Shown: positions 48,142 to 56,780 of the stretch, piece by piece
Position numbering within the stretch: position 1 is the stretch's first letter
Layout: every line of letters starts with the position of its first letter
Source: Selenomonas ruminantium AC2024
GTDB lineage: Bacteria; Bacillota; Negativicutes; Selenomonadales; Selenomonadaceae
Direction: 5' to 3'
Assembly (NCBI RefSeq): GCF_000687995.1
Contig: NZ_JIAC01000001.1
Coordinates: forward strand, 2,108,001 to 2,172,000
DNA: 64,000 nucleotides
Program-made: the position numbers and the translations under genes
The notes under the pieces: model-generated
The model's database searches: none
What the model saw: the letters and a program-made list of their open reading frames with translations, nothing else
What the model was told of the DNA's origin: nothing

Positions 48142-48172
48142 AACCGCCGTCAAGTGAGAGTTGACGGCGGTT
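48142..48172 (-). terminator. Terminator of the dapB-asd unit
   Basis: Arms AACCGCCGTCAA and TTGACGGCGGTT followed by TCTTTTC on the minus strand, 35 bp after asd. Confidence 0.85.
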
Positions 48173-48206
48173 ACCCATATTTGTGAAAATTTTATTTTGT
48201 TCTGAT

Positions 48207-49244
48207 TTAGAGCATATCTTTCTCAATCATATACTCTGCAATCTGCAGTGCATTGAGAGCGGCACCCTTGCGAATCTGGTCACCGCAAACCCACATATTA
48301 AGACCATGGTCGATGGAATAGTCCTTACGCAGGCGACCTACGGCTACATCATTCTTGCCGGAGGTTTCGAGCGGCTGCGGATAGAGCTGTTCATCCGGGT
48401 TATCCACCACTTCTACACCAGGGAATGCTTCGAGAGCCTTACGGGCAGCTTCTACGCTGACCTCATCGGCAAATTCCACATTGACGGACTCGGCATGGCT
48501 GCGGTATACCGGCACGCGGATGGTCGTTGCCGTAATGCGCATATCGTTATCGCTCATGATTTTCTTCGTCTCGTCAATCATCTTCATTTCCTCTTTGGTA
48601 TAGAGGTTTTCCTTGAAGACGTCAATCTGCGGCAGCAAGTTAAAAGCAATCTGATAATGCTTCTTGAGGGCTGCACCGGGCAGAATGTTAGCCGTTACGG
48701 GCTTGCCTGCTACGATATCCGCAACCTGCTGTTCGAGCTCTGCCATAGCTTCCTTGCCGCCACCGGATACAGCCTGATACGTGGAGACAACTACACGTTT
48801 GATTTTGGCAATATCATAAAGCGGCTTCAGTGCCATAACCATGATGATGGTTGAGCAGTTCGGATTGGCGATAATGCCCTTATGCTGGGCAATGGCTTCC
48901 GGATTGACTTCCGGCACAACCAGAGGAACTTCCGGGTCCATACGGAAAGTGCTGGAGTTATCGATAACCACGGCACCGGCTTTTACAGCGGCAGGCGCAA
49001 ATTCCTTGCTGGCACTGCCACCAGCAAACAGGGCGATATCCACATCCTTGAAGGAATCCACCGTAGCTTCTTCAACAGTATATTCCTTGCCCATAAACTG
49101 GATTTTCTTGCCGGCACTGCGTTTGGAAGCCAGCATCTTGAGGTTAGCAAACGGGAAATTGCGTTCCTCAATGAGATTTAAGAATTCCTGACCTACGGCA
49201 CCCGTTGCGCCCAGAATTGCCACATTATACTTTTTCATCGACAT
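48207..49244 (-). CDS. asd: Aspartate-semialdehyde dehydrogenase
   Basis: 345 residues. NADP-binding GATGAVGQEFL, nucleophile Cys130 in NPNCSTIIMV, and STYQAVSGGGKEAM. Produces aspartate semialdehyde for lysine, diaminopimelate, threonine and methionine synthesis. Starts 41 bp after dapB, on the same strand. ATG 49244 is chosen, with ATG 49238 also possible. Confidence 0.95.
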   Translation of the reverse strand: MSMKKYNVAILGATGAVGQEFLNLIEERNFPFANLKMLASKRSAGKKIQFMGKEYTVEEATVDSFKDVDIALFAGGSASKEFAPAAVKAGAVVIDNSSTFRMDPEVPLVVPEVNPEAIAQHKGIIANPNCSTIIMVMALKPLYDIAKIKRVVVSTYQAVSGGGKEAMAELEQQVADIVAGKPVTANILPGAALKKHYQIAFNLLPQIDVFKENLYTKEEMKMIDETKKIMSDNDMRITATTIRVPVYRSHAESVNVEFADEVSVEAARKALEAFPGVEVVDNPDEQLYPQPLETSGKNDVAVGRLRKDYSIDHGLNMWVCGDQIRKGAALNALQIAEYMIEKDML

Positions 49245-49285
49245 TCATTCCTTTCGCTTGTAAAAGCCGTTTTTCTTTTTATGCC

Positions 49286-50080
49286 TTAAAACTCCAAGAG
49301 TTTGTCCAAGCCTACAGTCAGTCCCTTAAGGCCACGCACCTTCTGTGCCGCGAGCACTACGCCGGGCATAAAGGACTCACGGTTCAGCGAATCGTGACGG
49401 ATGGTCAGCGTCTGCCCCAGACCACCAAAGATAACTTCCTGATGCGCTACATAACCGGGCAGACGTACGCTGTGAATATGCATCCCCTCGTAATCAGCAC
49501 CGCGGGCGCCCGTGAGTTTTTCTTTTTCGTCAGGATGCCCTTGCTTATGCTCCGCACGGACTTCGGCAATCATGGCTGCTGTCTGCACAGCCGTACCGGA
49601 AGGTGCATCGAGCTTATTGTCATGATGAAGCTCGATGATTTCTACTTCCGGCATGTATTTGGCCGCCTGTTTGGCCATAACCATCATCAATACCGCCCCA
49701 ATGGCAAAGTTAGGCGCAATAAAGGCCGGTGTATCATTTTCTTCAGCCAGCTTCTTAATCTCTGCCTTCTGCTCATCGCTGAGGCCCGTAGTTCCCACTA
49801 CCGGGGAAACCTTAGCCCTCAACGCCGTCGTTACATTATGAAATACCACATCCGGACGAGTGAAATCAATCATAACCTCCGGTTTAATACGGTCCAGTGC
49901 TGCCTGTAAATCCGTCTCTACCTTTACGCCATTGGCTTTAAGACCGGCCAGCTCGCCACAATCTGCGCCGCCTGTAATGTCCACGGCACCAACCAGCTGC
50001 AAGTCTTCTGCTTCCTGTACGGCCTTCAGCACGGCACGGCCCATACGGCCGCATGCACCGTTCACTAATACTGTTACCAA
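49286..50080 (-). CDS. dapB: 4-hydroxy-tetrahydrodipicolinate reductase
   Basis: 264 residues. NAD(P)-binding NGACGRMGRAVL, the catalytic ELHHDNKLDAPSGTA, and the C-terminal HDSLNRESFMPGV. Second reductive step of diaminopimelate/lysine synthesis. Pairs with asd downstream. Confidence 0.96.
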   Translation of the reverse strand: MVTVLVNGACGRMGRAVLKAVQEAEDLQLVGAVDITGGADCGELAGLKANGVKVETDLQAALDRIKPEVMIDFTRPDVVFHNVTTALRAKVSPVVGTTGLSDEQKAEIKKLAEENDTPAFIAPNFAIGAVLMMVMAKQAAKYMPEVEIIELHHDNKLDAPSGTAVQTAAMIAEVRAEHKQGHPDEKEKLTGARGADYEGMHIHSVRLPGYVAHQEVIFGGLGQTLTIRHDSLNRESFMPGVVLAAQKVRGLKGLTVGLDKLLEF

Positions 50081-50166
50081 AACACACGCCTCCTATGCTT
50101 GTCAAAGCTAGAAATATTGTATACTATGTCTATGCGTTATGTCAAGATGTTCTCGACTAAAACACA

Positions 50167-52233
50167 TTAGATATCGGTGATATTTTCAAACTGCTCCTTG
50201 TACTGCAACGCCAGAATCGGCAGTACATCCTGCCGTTCTGCCTGACTGGCCACTGTTTCCTGAGCTGCCTGCCGCGCTTTCAACAGGATATCCATATCAT
50301 TTAAGACATCGGCTACCTTCAAATCCGGCAGGCCATGCTGCATGGAACCAAAGAACTGTCCCGGCCCGCGCAGGCGCAAATCCTCCTCTGCCAGCTTAAA
50401 GCCGTCGCTTGTCTCCGCCATAATTTTGAGCCGTTCGCGGGCGCTTTCGGTTTTCATTTCCGATACAAGGATGCAGTAGGACTTATATTCGCCTCGTCCA
50501 ATGCGCCCACGCAGCTGATGGAGCTGTGCCAAGCCGAAGCGCTCCGCATGCTCCACCACCATAATGCTGGCATTGGGCACGTTGACGCCCACTTCGATGA
50601 CCGTCGTGGATACCAGAAGCTTTATCTTATTGTCGTAGAAGTCCTGCATAACCTGTTCCTTGTCTGCGGCCTTCATCTTGCCATGGACAAGACCACAGGG
50701 CATATCCCGGAAGATGCCGTAGCGCAGTTCATCATAGACTTCCTCGGCTGAGGGCAGGTCGCTTTCCTCATTCATTTCAATCAGTGGACAGACCACATAA
50801 GCCTGCCGCCCGGCAGCCAACTGCTGATGGACATAATCGTAAATCAAATCCCGCTTGTCGGGCTTCCTCACGAAAGTGCGGATAGGCTGACGCCCTGGTG
50901 GCAGCTGCTGAATCAATGATACATCCAAATCACCGTACACAGTCAAGGTCATGGTACGCGGAATTGGCGTTGCCGTCATGACCAATACATCCGGCATCAG
51001 CCTGCCCTTCCTCTCCAGCTCCGCCCGCTGGGCAATGCCGAAGCGGTGCTGTTCGTCCGTCACCACCAAGCCCAGCTTTGCAAACGCCACACCTTCCTGA
51101 ATCAGCGCATGGGTACCGATGACGATGTCCACCTCCTGGGCGGCAATCCGGGCATACATATCCTCCCGTTTCTTTTTCGTCAGCCGCCCCGACAAGAATC
51201 CCACACGAATGCCCAAAGATTCCAACTGCTTCACAAAACCTTCGTAATGCTGGCTGGCCAGAATTTCCGTGGGCGCCATAAGCGCGCCCTGATAGCCGTT
51301 CTCCACCGTCTTAACCAGTGCCAGCATGGCGATTACCGTTTTACCGGAGCCAACGTCTCCCTGCACCAGTCGTCGCATGGGCAGAGGACTTTCCATATCC
51401 CGCTGGATTTCCTGCCAAGTGCGGCTTTGGTCCTCCGTCAACTGAAAGGGCAGAGATTTTACAAGCCGCCCCACCAGTTCACTGCTGAGCAGATGACGAA
51501 TGCCCTTACTGTGCTCACGCGCCTGCCGCTTCAAGAGCAACAGGCCGCACTGAATCAGATAGAGTTCCTCAAAGGCCAGATGATTCCGCGCTTCTTTTAA
51601 TGCCGCAAAGTCTGCGGGGAAATGAATGTCCTGCAAAGCCTTCCGCCTGCTCAGCAAATGATAACGTTCCGCTACACTTGCAGGAATCAGTTCACGAATG
51701 CTTAGTTCCTCCGTCAGTAGTCCCCCAAGCACCTTGCGGAAGAATTTCTGATTGAGTTTTTCCGTGGCCGGATAAACTGGCATAATCCCCGTCATATTTT
51801 CCGGTTCTTCTTCCTCATCCAGAATCTGGAAGCTGCTCAGCTGACTCATGGCAAACTGTCCTCGGCCGCCATAAGCATATGCTGCCTTCCCGGTCACAAA
51901 AACTTTTTTCCCTACCTTTAATTTGCTTTTCAGGTACTTTTGGTTAAACCAGGTGACCTGCAATATTCCCGTACCATCACCAATCAGGGCCATAAGGATG
52001 CTCATACCACGCCTGCCTCCCTGCCGTTCGGAGACATTCATAATCGTGCCCGCCACCGTGGCTTTTTCCCCGGCCTGCAGCTCGGAGATTCTCGTGAGCA
52101 CGCTTTGGTCCTCATAGGTGCGGGGGAAATAAGTCAGCAAGTCATAGACCGTAAAGAGTCCCAGGCGGTTTAGTTCAGCCTTTTTCTTCGGCCCCACGCC
52201 CTTTACATATTGTATTCCGTCCGTCAGTTGCAA
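50167..52233 (-). CDS. recG: ATP-dependent DNA helicase RecG
   Basis: 688 residues. N-terminal wedge/OB part ([20 protein letters not shown]), Walker [12 protein letters not shown], motif II DEQH in [14 protein letters not shown], motif [13 protein letters not shown], and motif [18 protein letters not shown]. Remodels stalled forks. Start TTG at 52233; no better start in frame. It appears to be a single-gene unit. Confidence 0.96.
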   Translation of the reverse strand: MQLTDGIQYVKGVGPKKKAELNRLGLFTVYDLLTYFPRTYEDQSVLTRISELQAGEKATVAGTIMNVSERQGGRRGMSILMALIGDGTGILQVTWFNQKYLKSKLKVGKKVFVTGKAAYAYGGRGQFAMSQLSSFQILDEEEEPENMTGIMPVYPATEKLNQKFFRKVLGGLLTEELSIRELIPASVAERYHLLSRRKALQDIHFPADFAALKEARNHLAFEELYLIQCGLLLLKRQAREHSKGIRHLLSSELVGRLVKSLPFQLTEDQSRTWQEIQRDMESPLPMRRLVQGDVGSGKTVIAMLALVKTVENGYQGALMAPTEILASQHYEGFVKQLESLGIRVGFLSGRLTKKKREDMYARIAAQEVDIVIGTHALIQEGVAFAKLGLVVTDEQHRFGIAQRAELERKGRLMPDVLVMTATPIPRTMTLTVYGDLDVSLIQQLPPGRQPIRTFVRKPDKRDLIYDYVHQQLAAGRQAYVVCPLIEMNEESDLPSAEEVYDELRYGIFRDMPCGLVHGKMKAADKEQVMQDFYDNKIKLLVSTTVIEVGVNVPNASIMVVEHAERFGLAQLHQLRGRIGRGEYKSYCILVSEMKTESARERLKIMAETSDGFKLAEEDLRLRGPGQFFGSMQHGLPDLKVADVLNDMDILLKARQAAQETVASQAERQDVLPILALQYKEQFENITDI

Positions 52234-52298
52234 AAAATCACATCCAATTAATCATTCTGTGCTATATATTCGTTCTCTTAAAGGAGATTCCTGCATAA

Positions 52299-52329
52299 GA
52301 AAAAGCCCTTCACACTGGAAAGGCTTCTT
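52299..52329 (-). terminator. Terminator-like hairpin after the 52331-52639 gene
   Basis: AAGCCTTTCC and GAAGGGCTT arms with TTTTTC after them on the minus strand. Confidence 0.65.
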
Positions 52330-52330
52330 G

Positions 52331-52639
52331 TTAAACTGCTTTGAATTCTTCTTCCGCATAACCAAAACGCGTGGTGAGCCGGTAGATAATCCGGCTGTCC
52401 TTGGCACTGCGGATGGTAATATGGTCGATATCCCGAAGCATACTCTTAATATCCATTACGGCAGCCATGCTGCTGATATAATCCGTAGCCCGCTCCATGG
52501 TCATCTTGTGACGTTCTGGCGCTAAGGCCCCTGTATGATAAATGTCCATGCAGACCCGTTCGTCCCGGTCCACAAAGTGACGGCAAAGTTCCGGTTCCCA
52601 GGCATTGCTGATTTTCTTGATACGTTCAAAGTACTCCAT
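52331..52639 (-). CDS. Hypothetical protein, 102 residues
   Basis: Soluble, mixed charge, no known motif: MEYFERIKKISNAWEPEL...MTMERATDYISSMAAVMDIKSMLRDIDHITIRSA. It has a terminator after it and a good stand-alone layout between recG and a small basic peptide gene. Function unknown. Confidence 0.65.
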   Translation of the reverse strand: MEYFERIKKISNAWEPELCRHFVDRDERVCMDIYHTGALAPERHKMTMERATDYISSMAAVMDIKSMLRDIDHITIRSAKDSRIIYRLTTRFGYAEEEFKAV

Positions 52640-52719
52640 AACTAAAGATTATCACCTCGGGTATTTTTACATAGGATAAAGTTATGATAAAAGACAAAAT
52701 AATTTTATCATGTCCGGAT

Positions 52720-52731
52720 TTGACCTGTCAA
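52720..52731. repeat. TTGACCTGTCAA palindrome, intergenic
   Basis: One of the few intergenic members of the TTGACNNGTCAA set, between the 102-residue gene and the terminator of the small basic peptide gene. Confidence 0.6.
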
Positions 52732-52743
52732 GACAGTACCTCA

Positions 52744-52773
52744 TAAAAACAGAGCTGCTATCGCACAGCTCTG
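52744..52773 (-). terminator. Terminator of the 32-residue peptide gene
   Basis: Arms ACAGAGCTG and CAGCTCTGT followed by TTTTTAT on the minus strand, 8 bp after the stop. Confidence 0.85.
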
Positions 52774-52780
52774 TAAATGC

Positions 52781-52879
52781 TTACTTTATGCATTTGTAAC
52801 CTCCTGCCTTGCGGATATTGCGCTTACGATTATGCCGATAACGCATCTTGTTCCATTGGTTGATATAATACTGTTTCAT
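52781..52879 (-). CDS. Small very basic peptide, 32 residues
   Basis: MKQYYINQWNKMRYRHNRKR and on to KCIK: 13 Lys/Arg/His among 32 residues. GGGAGG sits nine bases before the ATG and a perfect terminator follows, so it looks like a real short gene, not chance. The composition suggests nucleic-acid binding; no family is recognised. Confidence 0.6.
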   Translation of the reverse strand: MKQYYINQWNKMRYRHNRKRNIRKAGGYKCIK

Positions 52880-53082
52880 TTTACTCGCCTCCCTGTTTGT
52901 TATCTCATTTCCTCTTCTAACTATATATACGATTGACATTCACTTTTGTTACAAATTATGTGTATCGGAGACGAAAAAAGGATATAAAAAACGGGGTGTG
53001 AACCTTCCTCCTTCCAGCACTTAGTCACTGCACCAGACAGACCGCCCCGGGCACAAGCCGTCACAGGCAACGGGTGTCCGAT
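52880..53082. other. Stretch without a recognisable gene
   Basis: AT-rich start, then GC-rich sequence leading into the 308-bp repeat. Frames on both strands lack ribosome sites and family features. Confidence 0.4.
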
Positions 53083-53390
53083 TGCTCGGGTGGACAGGCC
53101 TGCCCCCTCGGAATGCCACTGGCATTCCTCGATGCATCCGACACGTGGCACGAAAAACAACGCTTTTTCTTCGTTTTCATTCCCTCTGAATTCTGTCATT
53201 ATGTGCTGGCGGGATTTTGATTCATATTTAATTATGAATCATTCTTTCAGCTGCATAGAAAAGAGAGCACATCTGATGATATGCCCTCTGTCTATGTCTT
53301 AGCCTATATCGCTATTATTTACCAACACAAGCGCTTGCGTTTTGTGTTTCATCTACATTTGCTGCCATAGAATTTGCATTACTGTCATGG
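53083..53390. repeat. 308-bp island repeat, copy 1
   Basis: Over 90% identical by eye to 55979-56285. It contains a GC-rich palindrome (GGAATGCC-ACT-GGCATTCC), an AT-rich middle, a peptide-gene terminator and the C-terminal codons of the conserved core ending in ASACVGK. Shorter partial copies are at 56934-57060 and 61812-61945. Confidence 0.85.
53260..53290 (-). terminator. Peptide-array terminator, copy 1
   Basis: Arms GAGGGCATATC and GATGTGCTCTC (two G-T pairs), then TTTT on the minus strand. The same hairpin recurs at 56154-56183, 56934-56962 and 61812-61846, each after a peptide core. Confidence 0.8.
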
Positions 53391-53416
53391 CAACGAGGGA
53401 AAGGACGAGGACGACC
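53315..53416 (-). pseudogene. Leaderless core of a double-glycine peptide
   Basis: 33 codons reading GRPRPFPRCHDSNANS then MAANVDETQNASACVGK, stop. It is the same core type as the intact gene at 56210-56386 but has no leader; it lies 2 bp after the 53419-53571 gene in another frame. Evidently left by recombination between two array members. Confidence 0.7.
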
Positions 53417-53418
53417 AA

Positions 53419-53571
53419 TCAGTGTGGTCTCATAAGCTTCCATGGGCTAACCGTGGGCTTTTTAGGGGGCTTATCCTTTTTAAGAAATCTAAGGAATTTA
53501 GGGAGTTCCACTTTCCCCCCAGCTACCTTGTCCAGTTCCATATCTTCCATCTGATTCATGAGCTTTTCCAT
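53419..53571 (-). CDS. Double-glycine leader peptide precursor, basic Pro/Lys core (copy A)
   Basis: 50 residues. Leader MEKLMNQMEDMELDKVAGG, then a 31-residue core starting KVELPKFLRFLKKDKPPKKP, strongly cationic. GGAGGAGG lies eight bases before the ATG. Leaders of this kind are cut after GG by C39-peptidase ABC transporters in bacteriocin and pheromone systems; none is in the window. Same core family as copies at 56460 and 62202, but the last residues (SPWKLMRPH) differ, showing a recombined 3' end. Divergent from the acidic peptide at 53752. Function inferred only. Confidence 0.75.
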   Translation of the reverse strand: MEKLMNQMEDMELDKVAGGKVELPKFLRFLKKDKPPKKPTVSPWKLMRPH

Positions 53572-53610
53572 TTTATTTTCCTCCTCCACATCTTAGGGGG
53601 TTGTTATCTT

Positions 53611-53650
53611 GCTTTCTGTTCTTTATATCCCCGAAAGCGAAAAGTGTGTA
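53611..53650 (-). promoter_or_regulatory. Conserved promoter module of peptide genes, copy 1
   Basis: On the minus strand TACACA, 17 bp, TATAAA, followed by GAACAGAAAGC. The block recurs at 56652-56693, 60181-60220, 60740-60779 and 62588-62627, always ahead of a GG-leader gene, so it is the likely promoter. Confidence 0.65.
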
Positions 53651-53751
53651 TTGATTTTGAAATAATTTTTGTAATGCTTGACATTATCAATCGTAAGTAT
53701 AGACAAAGGTAAACAAAGTCAACTAAGCACACAAGAAAGGGGTTGTCAAAA

Positions 53752-53898
53752 ATGATGGACAAGAAAGAACTTAACGTAATGGAGAAGAAAGAACTGGAGT
53801 TTATGGAACTGGACAATGTGTCTGGTGGCAGCTGGTGGGATGACCTTGTAGACGTCGTTACTTATGACCTCGATGACTTGATTGATGACATTTTCTGA
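53752..53898 (+). CDS. Double-glycine leader peptide precursor, acidic core (copy B)
   Basis: 48 residues. The leader ends MELDNVSGG. The 22-residue core SWWDDLVDVV...IDDIF has about nine acidic residues and no basic one. AAAGGGG precedes the ATG. It is transcribed away from copy A, sharing an intergenic region that is also conserved between the 60064 and 60313 genes. A terminator follows. It could be a partner of the basic peptides or a signal; inference only. Confidence 0.72.
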   Translation: MMDKKELNVMEKKELEFMELDNVSGGSWWDDLVDVVTYDLDDLIDDIF

Positions 53899-53914
53899 CT
53901 GGCAAATTCAAAAA

Positions 53915-53957
53915 AGGTGCTGTGATAAAAGTTTCATCTTTCTCACAGCACCTAATT
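53915..53957 (+). terminator. Terminator of peptide gene copy B
   Basis: Arms AGGTGCTGTGA and TCACAGCACCT, then AATTTT. Confidence 0.88.
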
Positions 53958-53959
53958 TT

Positions 53960-54042
53960 GTGTCTGGTGGCAGCTGGTGGACACTCTCCTTTAGAATTCG
54001 CTATTCGCAACTTCACCATTTGCCGGAAGAATTGGCTGTTTA
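53960..54042 (+). pseudogene. Fragment of an acidic GG-leader peptide gene
   Basis: A 21-bp exact copy of the leader-core junction of copy B (bases encoding VSGGSWW) recurs directly after its terminator and then runs into unrelated codons. It is a recombination scar with no leader. Confidence 0.5.
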
Positions 54043-54124
54043 GTGCATCAACTAAAGGAGCGGCTGCGAGTGCTGCCGTTTACAGCATAGTAGAAAACAG
54101 CAAAGCCAATGGCTTTGATTCTAC

Positions 54125-54219
54125 TCATAGCTTTATGCGCCTGACCTTATTCTCCTTGTAGCTGTAAAAGAGGTTATCCCCCAGTATCACATGGTCTAAT
54201 ACTGGGATTTCCATAATGA
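54125..54219 (-). pseudogene. radC 3' fragment
   Basis: Encodes EIPVLDHVILGDNLFYSYKE and the last residues of RadC, nearly identical to the end of the larger fragment at 62655-63113. The upstream codons are unrelated. A segmental duplication joins the two sides of the island. Confidence 0.75.
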
Positions 54220-54349
54220 TAGAAATATCATCGCTTGAAATGTTATATTTTAAGGAAATTGCTCTTATGCGATTTTCACAGCTAAGACGGTTTACCTCGG
54301 AAGTGTAGCCTACCGTTTTTTCGCCACGCATTCATAACCCACGCAACGG

Positions 54350-54388
54350 CAAAGGACGCCCTTCCTCATTGGACGGGCGTCCTTTGAC
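54350..54388. terminator. Strong hairpin after the nitroreductase gene
   Basis: Perfect 12-bp arms CAAAGGACGCCC and GGGCGTCCTTTG; only short T-runs follow. Confidence 0.6.
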
Positions 54389-54439
54389 ATCATCTTCCCG
54401 CCGGGTTATGATCACATCCCAAAACGGCAATTTTTTTCA

Positions 54440-55036
54440 TCAGTCAAAAACTTTAACCCTCTCGCTGATGGGCATTTTCTCAATAGGCTGCGGTGGTGCC
54501 AGCGGTGCACCAAAGACCATCTGAGCCACCAGGCTCCAGCTTTGGGGCACATCAAAATGAGCTTTGACCTTCTCATCAATCAAAGGATTATAGTGCTGGA
54601 TATTGACTCCAAGCCCCATGCTGGTCAGTTGTGTCCAAATGGCAAACTGAAGCATGCCGTTGGCCTGGGATGCCCAAATGGGGAAATTTTCCGCATAGGG
54701 TGGGTATTTGCCCTGCAGTTCCTTGACGGCATCTGTCTCCTCAAAGAACAGAACTGTACCATAACCCGCTGCAAAGCTGTCAATCTTCTGCTCAGTGGCT
54801 CCAAACTTGTCTGCAGGCACAATGCGTCGCAAAGCTTCCTTCGTTATGCTCCAGACCTTCTCGTGATGCTCCCCCATGGCCAGGACAACCCTGGCCGACT
54901 GCATGTTGAAGGATGACGGCACTTCCTGGGTCATCCGCTCCACCGCCGCGACAATCTGCGACGGCAATACTGGTATTTCCTTCCCCAAAGCGTAATTTGT
55001 GCGACGGTTGATGACCGCCTCCTGAAAGCATTTCAC
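54440..55036 (-). CDS. Nitroreductase family protein
   Basis: FMN-dependent NAD(P)H oxidoreductase. 198 residues from GTG 55036, which has GGAGG seven bases upstream; the longer frame has none. Family marks are VKCFQEAVINRRTNYAL near the start, VPSSFNMQSARVVLAMGEHH, and the FMN-binding ASQANGMLQFAIWTQLTSMGLGVNIQHYNPL region. Substrate unknown. Divergent from the nfo fragment. Confidence 0.9.
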   Translation of the reverse strand: MKCFQEAVINRRTNYALGKEIPVLPSQIVAAVERMTQEVPSSFNMQSARVVLAMGEHHEKVWSITKEALRRIVPADKFGATEQKIDSFAAGYGTVLFFEETDAVKELQGKYPPYAENFPIWASQANGMLQFAIWTQLTSMGLGVNIQHYNPLIDEKVKAHFDVPQSWSLVAQMVFGAPLAPPQPIEKMPISERVKVFD

Positions 55037-55267
55037 GGCTGTTCCTCCTAACATAGATTCTCTGAACACAGGGTCGGCCCACGCCATCGCTGGTCTTGAC
55101 CTCTTCTAATTAATATTCTAAGTTTTAGACATATTTCCTTCCTGTGCCCAAGACTTTTTGTCATCAGATGCAAATTCTTGAAACAGCCGCATCCTGACTT
55201 AGGAATGCATTACCATCAGACTCTTCCCTATGATAGGATATTGGCAAATTTGAAGGGAGGAGTTCTC

Positions 55268-55357
55268 ATGATTCATATCGGTTGCCATCTATCAGCAGCC
55301 AAAGGGCTTTTGCCACCGAGCAGTATATCCACGGAGGTGGAGAGACAATGTCATTAA
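55268..55357 (+). pseudogene. nfo: N-terminal fragment of deoxyribonuclease IV
   Basis: 29 codons beginning MIHIGCHLSAAKG, the hallmark start of endonuclease IV, with GGGAGGAG upstream and promoter-like TTACCA and TAGGAT further up. The frame then leaves the family and stops, so only the 5' end survives, truncated by whatever inserted at about 55310. Confidence 0.75.
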
Positions 55358-55392
55358 GTTAGTGGCATGAAAAAATGCTCTAAGCATAGACA

Positions 55393-55607
55393 CCATGCAG
55401 GATTCAGGGTAAAAAGTCATGAGAAACATCGACTCATCGTAAAAACGGCATGGCGAATAAGCGGTCAGAGGCCGCTTAAGGAAGTTATTCTACACAACTA
55501 GCAGCCGTTCGGGATCAGATGTTATCTTCACGGCCAAAGACCTTCTCACTTTACCCTCCATGGGGAATTGGACCCCGGCGGACTGGTAAAGGAGAAGGTC
55601 TTTTTTG
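55393..55607 (+). ncRNA. Candidate structured RNA ending in a strong terminator
   Basis: A row of stems without a reading frame: CCATGC/GCATGG (55393-55453) enclosing ATGAG/CTCAT; TAAGCGG/CCGCTTA (55458-55478); GCCGT/ACGGC (55504-55534); then a 19-bp arm AAAGACCTTCTCACTTTACC pairing with 55585-55603, its loop carrying GGGG/CCCC, followed by TTTTTT. No known riboswitch, T-box, tmRNA, 6S or RNase P motif was recognised. Strand chosen from the terminal T-run. Confidence 0.4.
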
Positions 55608-55978
55608 AAAAATACAAAGTAGGCTATACAAAAAAGAAGGACTATTCCAAATTTCGTGACCCAATTATATCAGACTTTTTCCCCCCTATAATAATAACTC
55701 AAACTTCCCACATAGAAAATACTAACGGCTCCTTGAAAACCGTATATCTCAAGAGATAAAATCCTCAGGCCGCCTGCAATAGGCGCTGCAAGGTGCTGCA
55801 AAGATAGGGGGACAAGGGGCTTGGCAGCCCTCCCTGCGGTCGGGACGACTACGGTGGCCAGCGAGATAGGAGCAGGATAACTCGCGCCGCCGTACCTCCT
55901 GCCCGCTGTGCCTCAATATGACCAGAAGGGCTAGTTGCAGCCTGCTCGTCATTCATGCGTATTCAGTTTGTGTCCGTC
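55608..55978. other. Stretch without a recognisable gene
   Basis: AT-rich at first, then a GC-rich block with several short palindromes. Possible minus-strand frames are interrupted and resemble no family. Confidence 0.4.
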
Positions 55979-56285
55979 TGCTCGGGTGGACAGGCCTGCC
56001 CCCTCGGAATGCCACTGGCATTCCTCGATGCATCCGACACAGGGCACGAAAAACAACGCTTTTTCTTCGCTTTCATTCCCTCTGAATCCTGTCATTATGT
56101 GCTGGCGGGATTTTGATTTATATTTAATTATGAATGCTTTCTGCAGCCACAATAAAAGAGAGCACATCTGATGATATGCCCTCTGGCTATGTCTTAGCCT
56201 ATATCGCTATTATTTACCAACACAAGCGCTTGCGTTTTGCGTTTCAAATACATTTGCTGCCATAGAATTTGCATTACTGTCATGG
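55979..56285. repeat. 308-bp island repeat, copy 2
   Basis: Second copy of 53083-53390, here ending inside the intact peptide gene at 56210-56386. The few differences that would change codons in its GC-rich part are mostly non-synonymous, arguing that this part is not coding. Confidence 0.85.
56154..56183 (-). terminator. Peptide-array terminator, copy 2
   Basis: Same hairpin as at 53260-53290, ending the two-gene unit 56460-56615 plus 56210-56386. Confidence 0.8.
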
Positions 56286-56386
56286 AAGCTAGGACGGGGA
56301 CGTTTCTTGCTTCCACCGGGATTGCATCGTCCCCCAGCTACCTTGTCCATTTCCATATCTTCCATCTTGTTCATGAGCTTTTCCAT
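56210..56386 (-). CDS. Double-glycine leader peptide precursor, Cys-containing core (copy C)
   Basis: 58 residues, the complete version of the core found leaderless elsewhere. Leader MEKLMNKMEDMEMDKVAGG; core begins RCNPGGSKKRPRPSFHDSN and ends SMAANVFETQNASACVGK, giving two Cys. GGAGGAAA precedes the ATG. It lies 73 bp after copy D, probably in one transcript, and a terminator follows. Two Cys near the core ends could form a disulfide or carry a modification; no maturase gene is nearby. Confidence 0.75.
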   Translation of the reverse strand: MEKLMNKMEDMEMDKVAGGRCNPGGSKKRPRPSFHDSNANSMAANVFETQNASACVGK

Positions 56387-56459
56387 TTTATTTTCCTCCT
56401 TACATTCTGTCGATATGCCTCTGCCACGACTTATGTTGTTGTATAATCAAGAGGCCTTT

Positions 56460-56615
56460 TCACGGTATTTTGATAAGTCTGTTTGGGCTAACCGTGGGCT
56501 TTTTAGGGGGCTTATCCTTTTTAAGAAATCTAAGGAATTTAGGGAATTCCACTTTCCCACCAGCTACCTTGTCCAGTTCCATATCTTCCAGCTTGTTCAT
56601 CATCAGCTTATCCAT
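56460..56615 (-). CDS. Double-glycine leader peptide precursor, basic Pro/Lys core (copy D)
   Basis: 51 residues. Leader MDKLMMNKLEDMELDKVAGG, core KVEFPKFLRFLKKDKPPKKP then TVSPNRLIKIP. Near-identical to copy E at 62202-62357. Has the conserved promoter module upstream and GGAGGAGG-type ribosome site. First gene of a two-gene unit with copy C. Confidence 0.77.
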   Translation of the reverse strand: MDKLMMNKLEDMELDKVAGGKVEFPKFLRFLKKDKPPKKPTVSPNRLIKIP

Positions 56616-56651
56616 TTTATTTTCCTCCTCACAATCTTGAGTGTTGTTTTT

Positions 56652-56693
56652 GCTTTCTGTTCTTTATATCCCCGAAGTAGGGAAAGTGTGTAG
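56652..56693 (-). promoter_or_regulatory. Conserved promoter module, copy 2
   Basis: TACACA, 18 bp, TATAAA on the minus strand, ahead of copy D. Confidence 0.65.
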
Positions 56694-56727
56694 GGAGATA
56701 GAAAATTTTTTTCGTACAGGCTGCGTA

Positions 56728-56762
56728 AGGGCTTTCTCCGATATGGGAAGGCTCTTTTTTGT
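56728..56762 (+). terminator. Plus-strand hairpin with T-run, copy 1
   Basis: AGGGCTTTCTCC, loop GATAT, GGGAAGGCTCT pairs through several G-T pairs and runs into TTTTTT. An identical copy is at about 60814-60848. No plus-strand gene precedes it, so it may end a short antisense RNA across the promoter module. Confidence 0.5.
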
Positions 56763-56780
56763 GGCAGAAAAACGGGGGTA

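Noticed and set aside
52921-53199. Minus-strand frame shared with 55949-56167 (FRGNE...CIEECQWHSEG)
   Set aside because: Similarity comes from the 308-bp repeat. The few differences are nearly all non-synonymous, there is no ribosome site, and the frame runs through a palindrome.
55568-55759. Plus-strand frame of 63 codons after the structured region
   Set aside because: Starts inside the terminator loop of the RNA candidate, has no ribosome site and resembles nothing.
55749-55952. GC-rich frames on the minus strand
   Set aside because: Several overlapping short frames with stops, none with family features; left as unassigned sequence.
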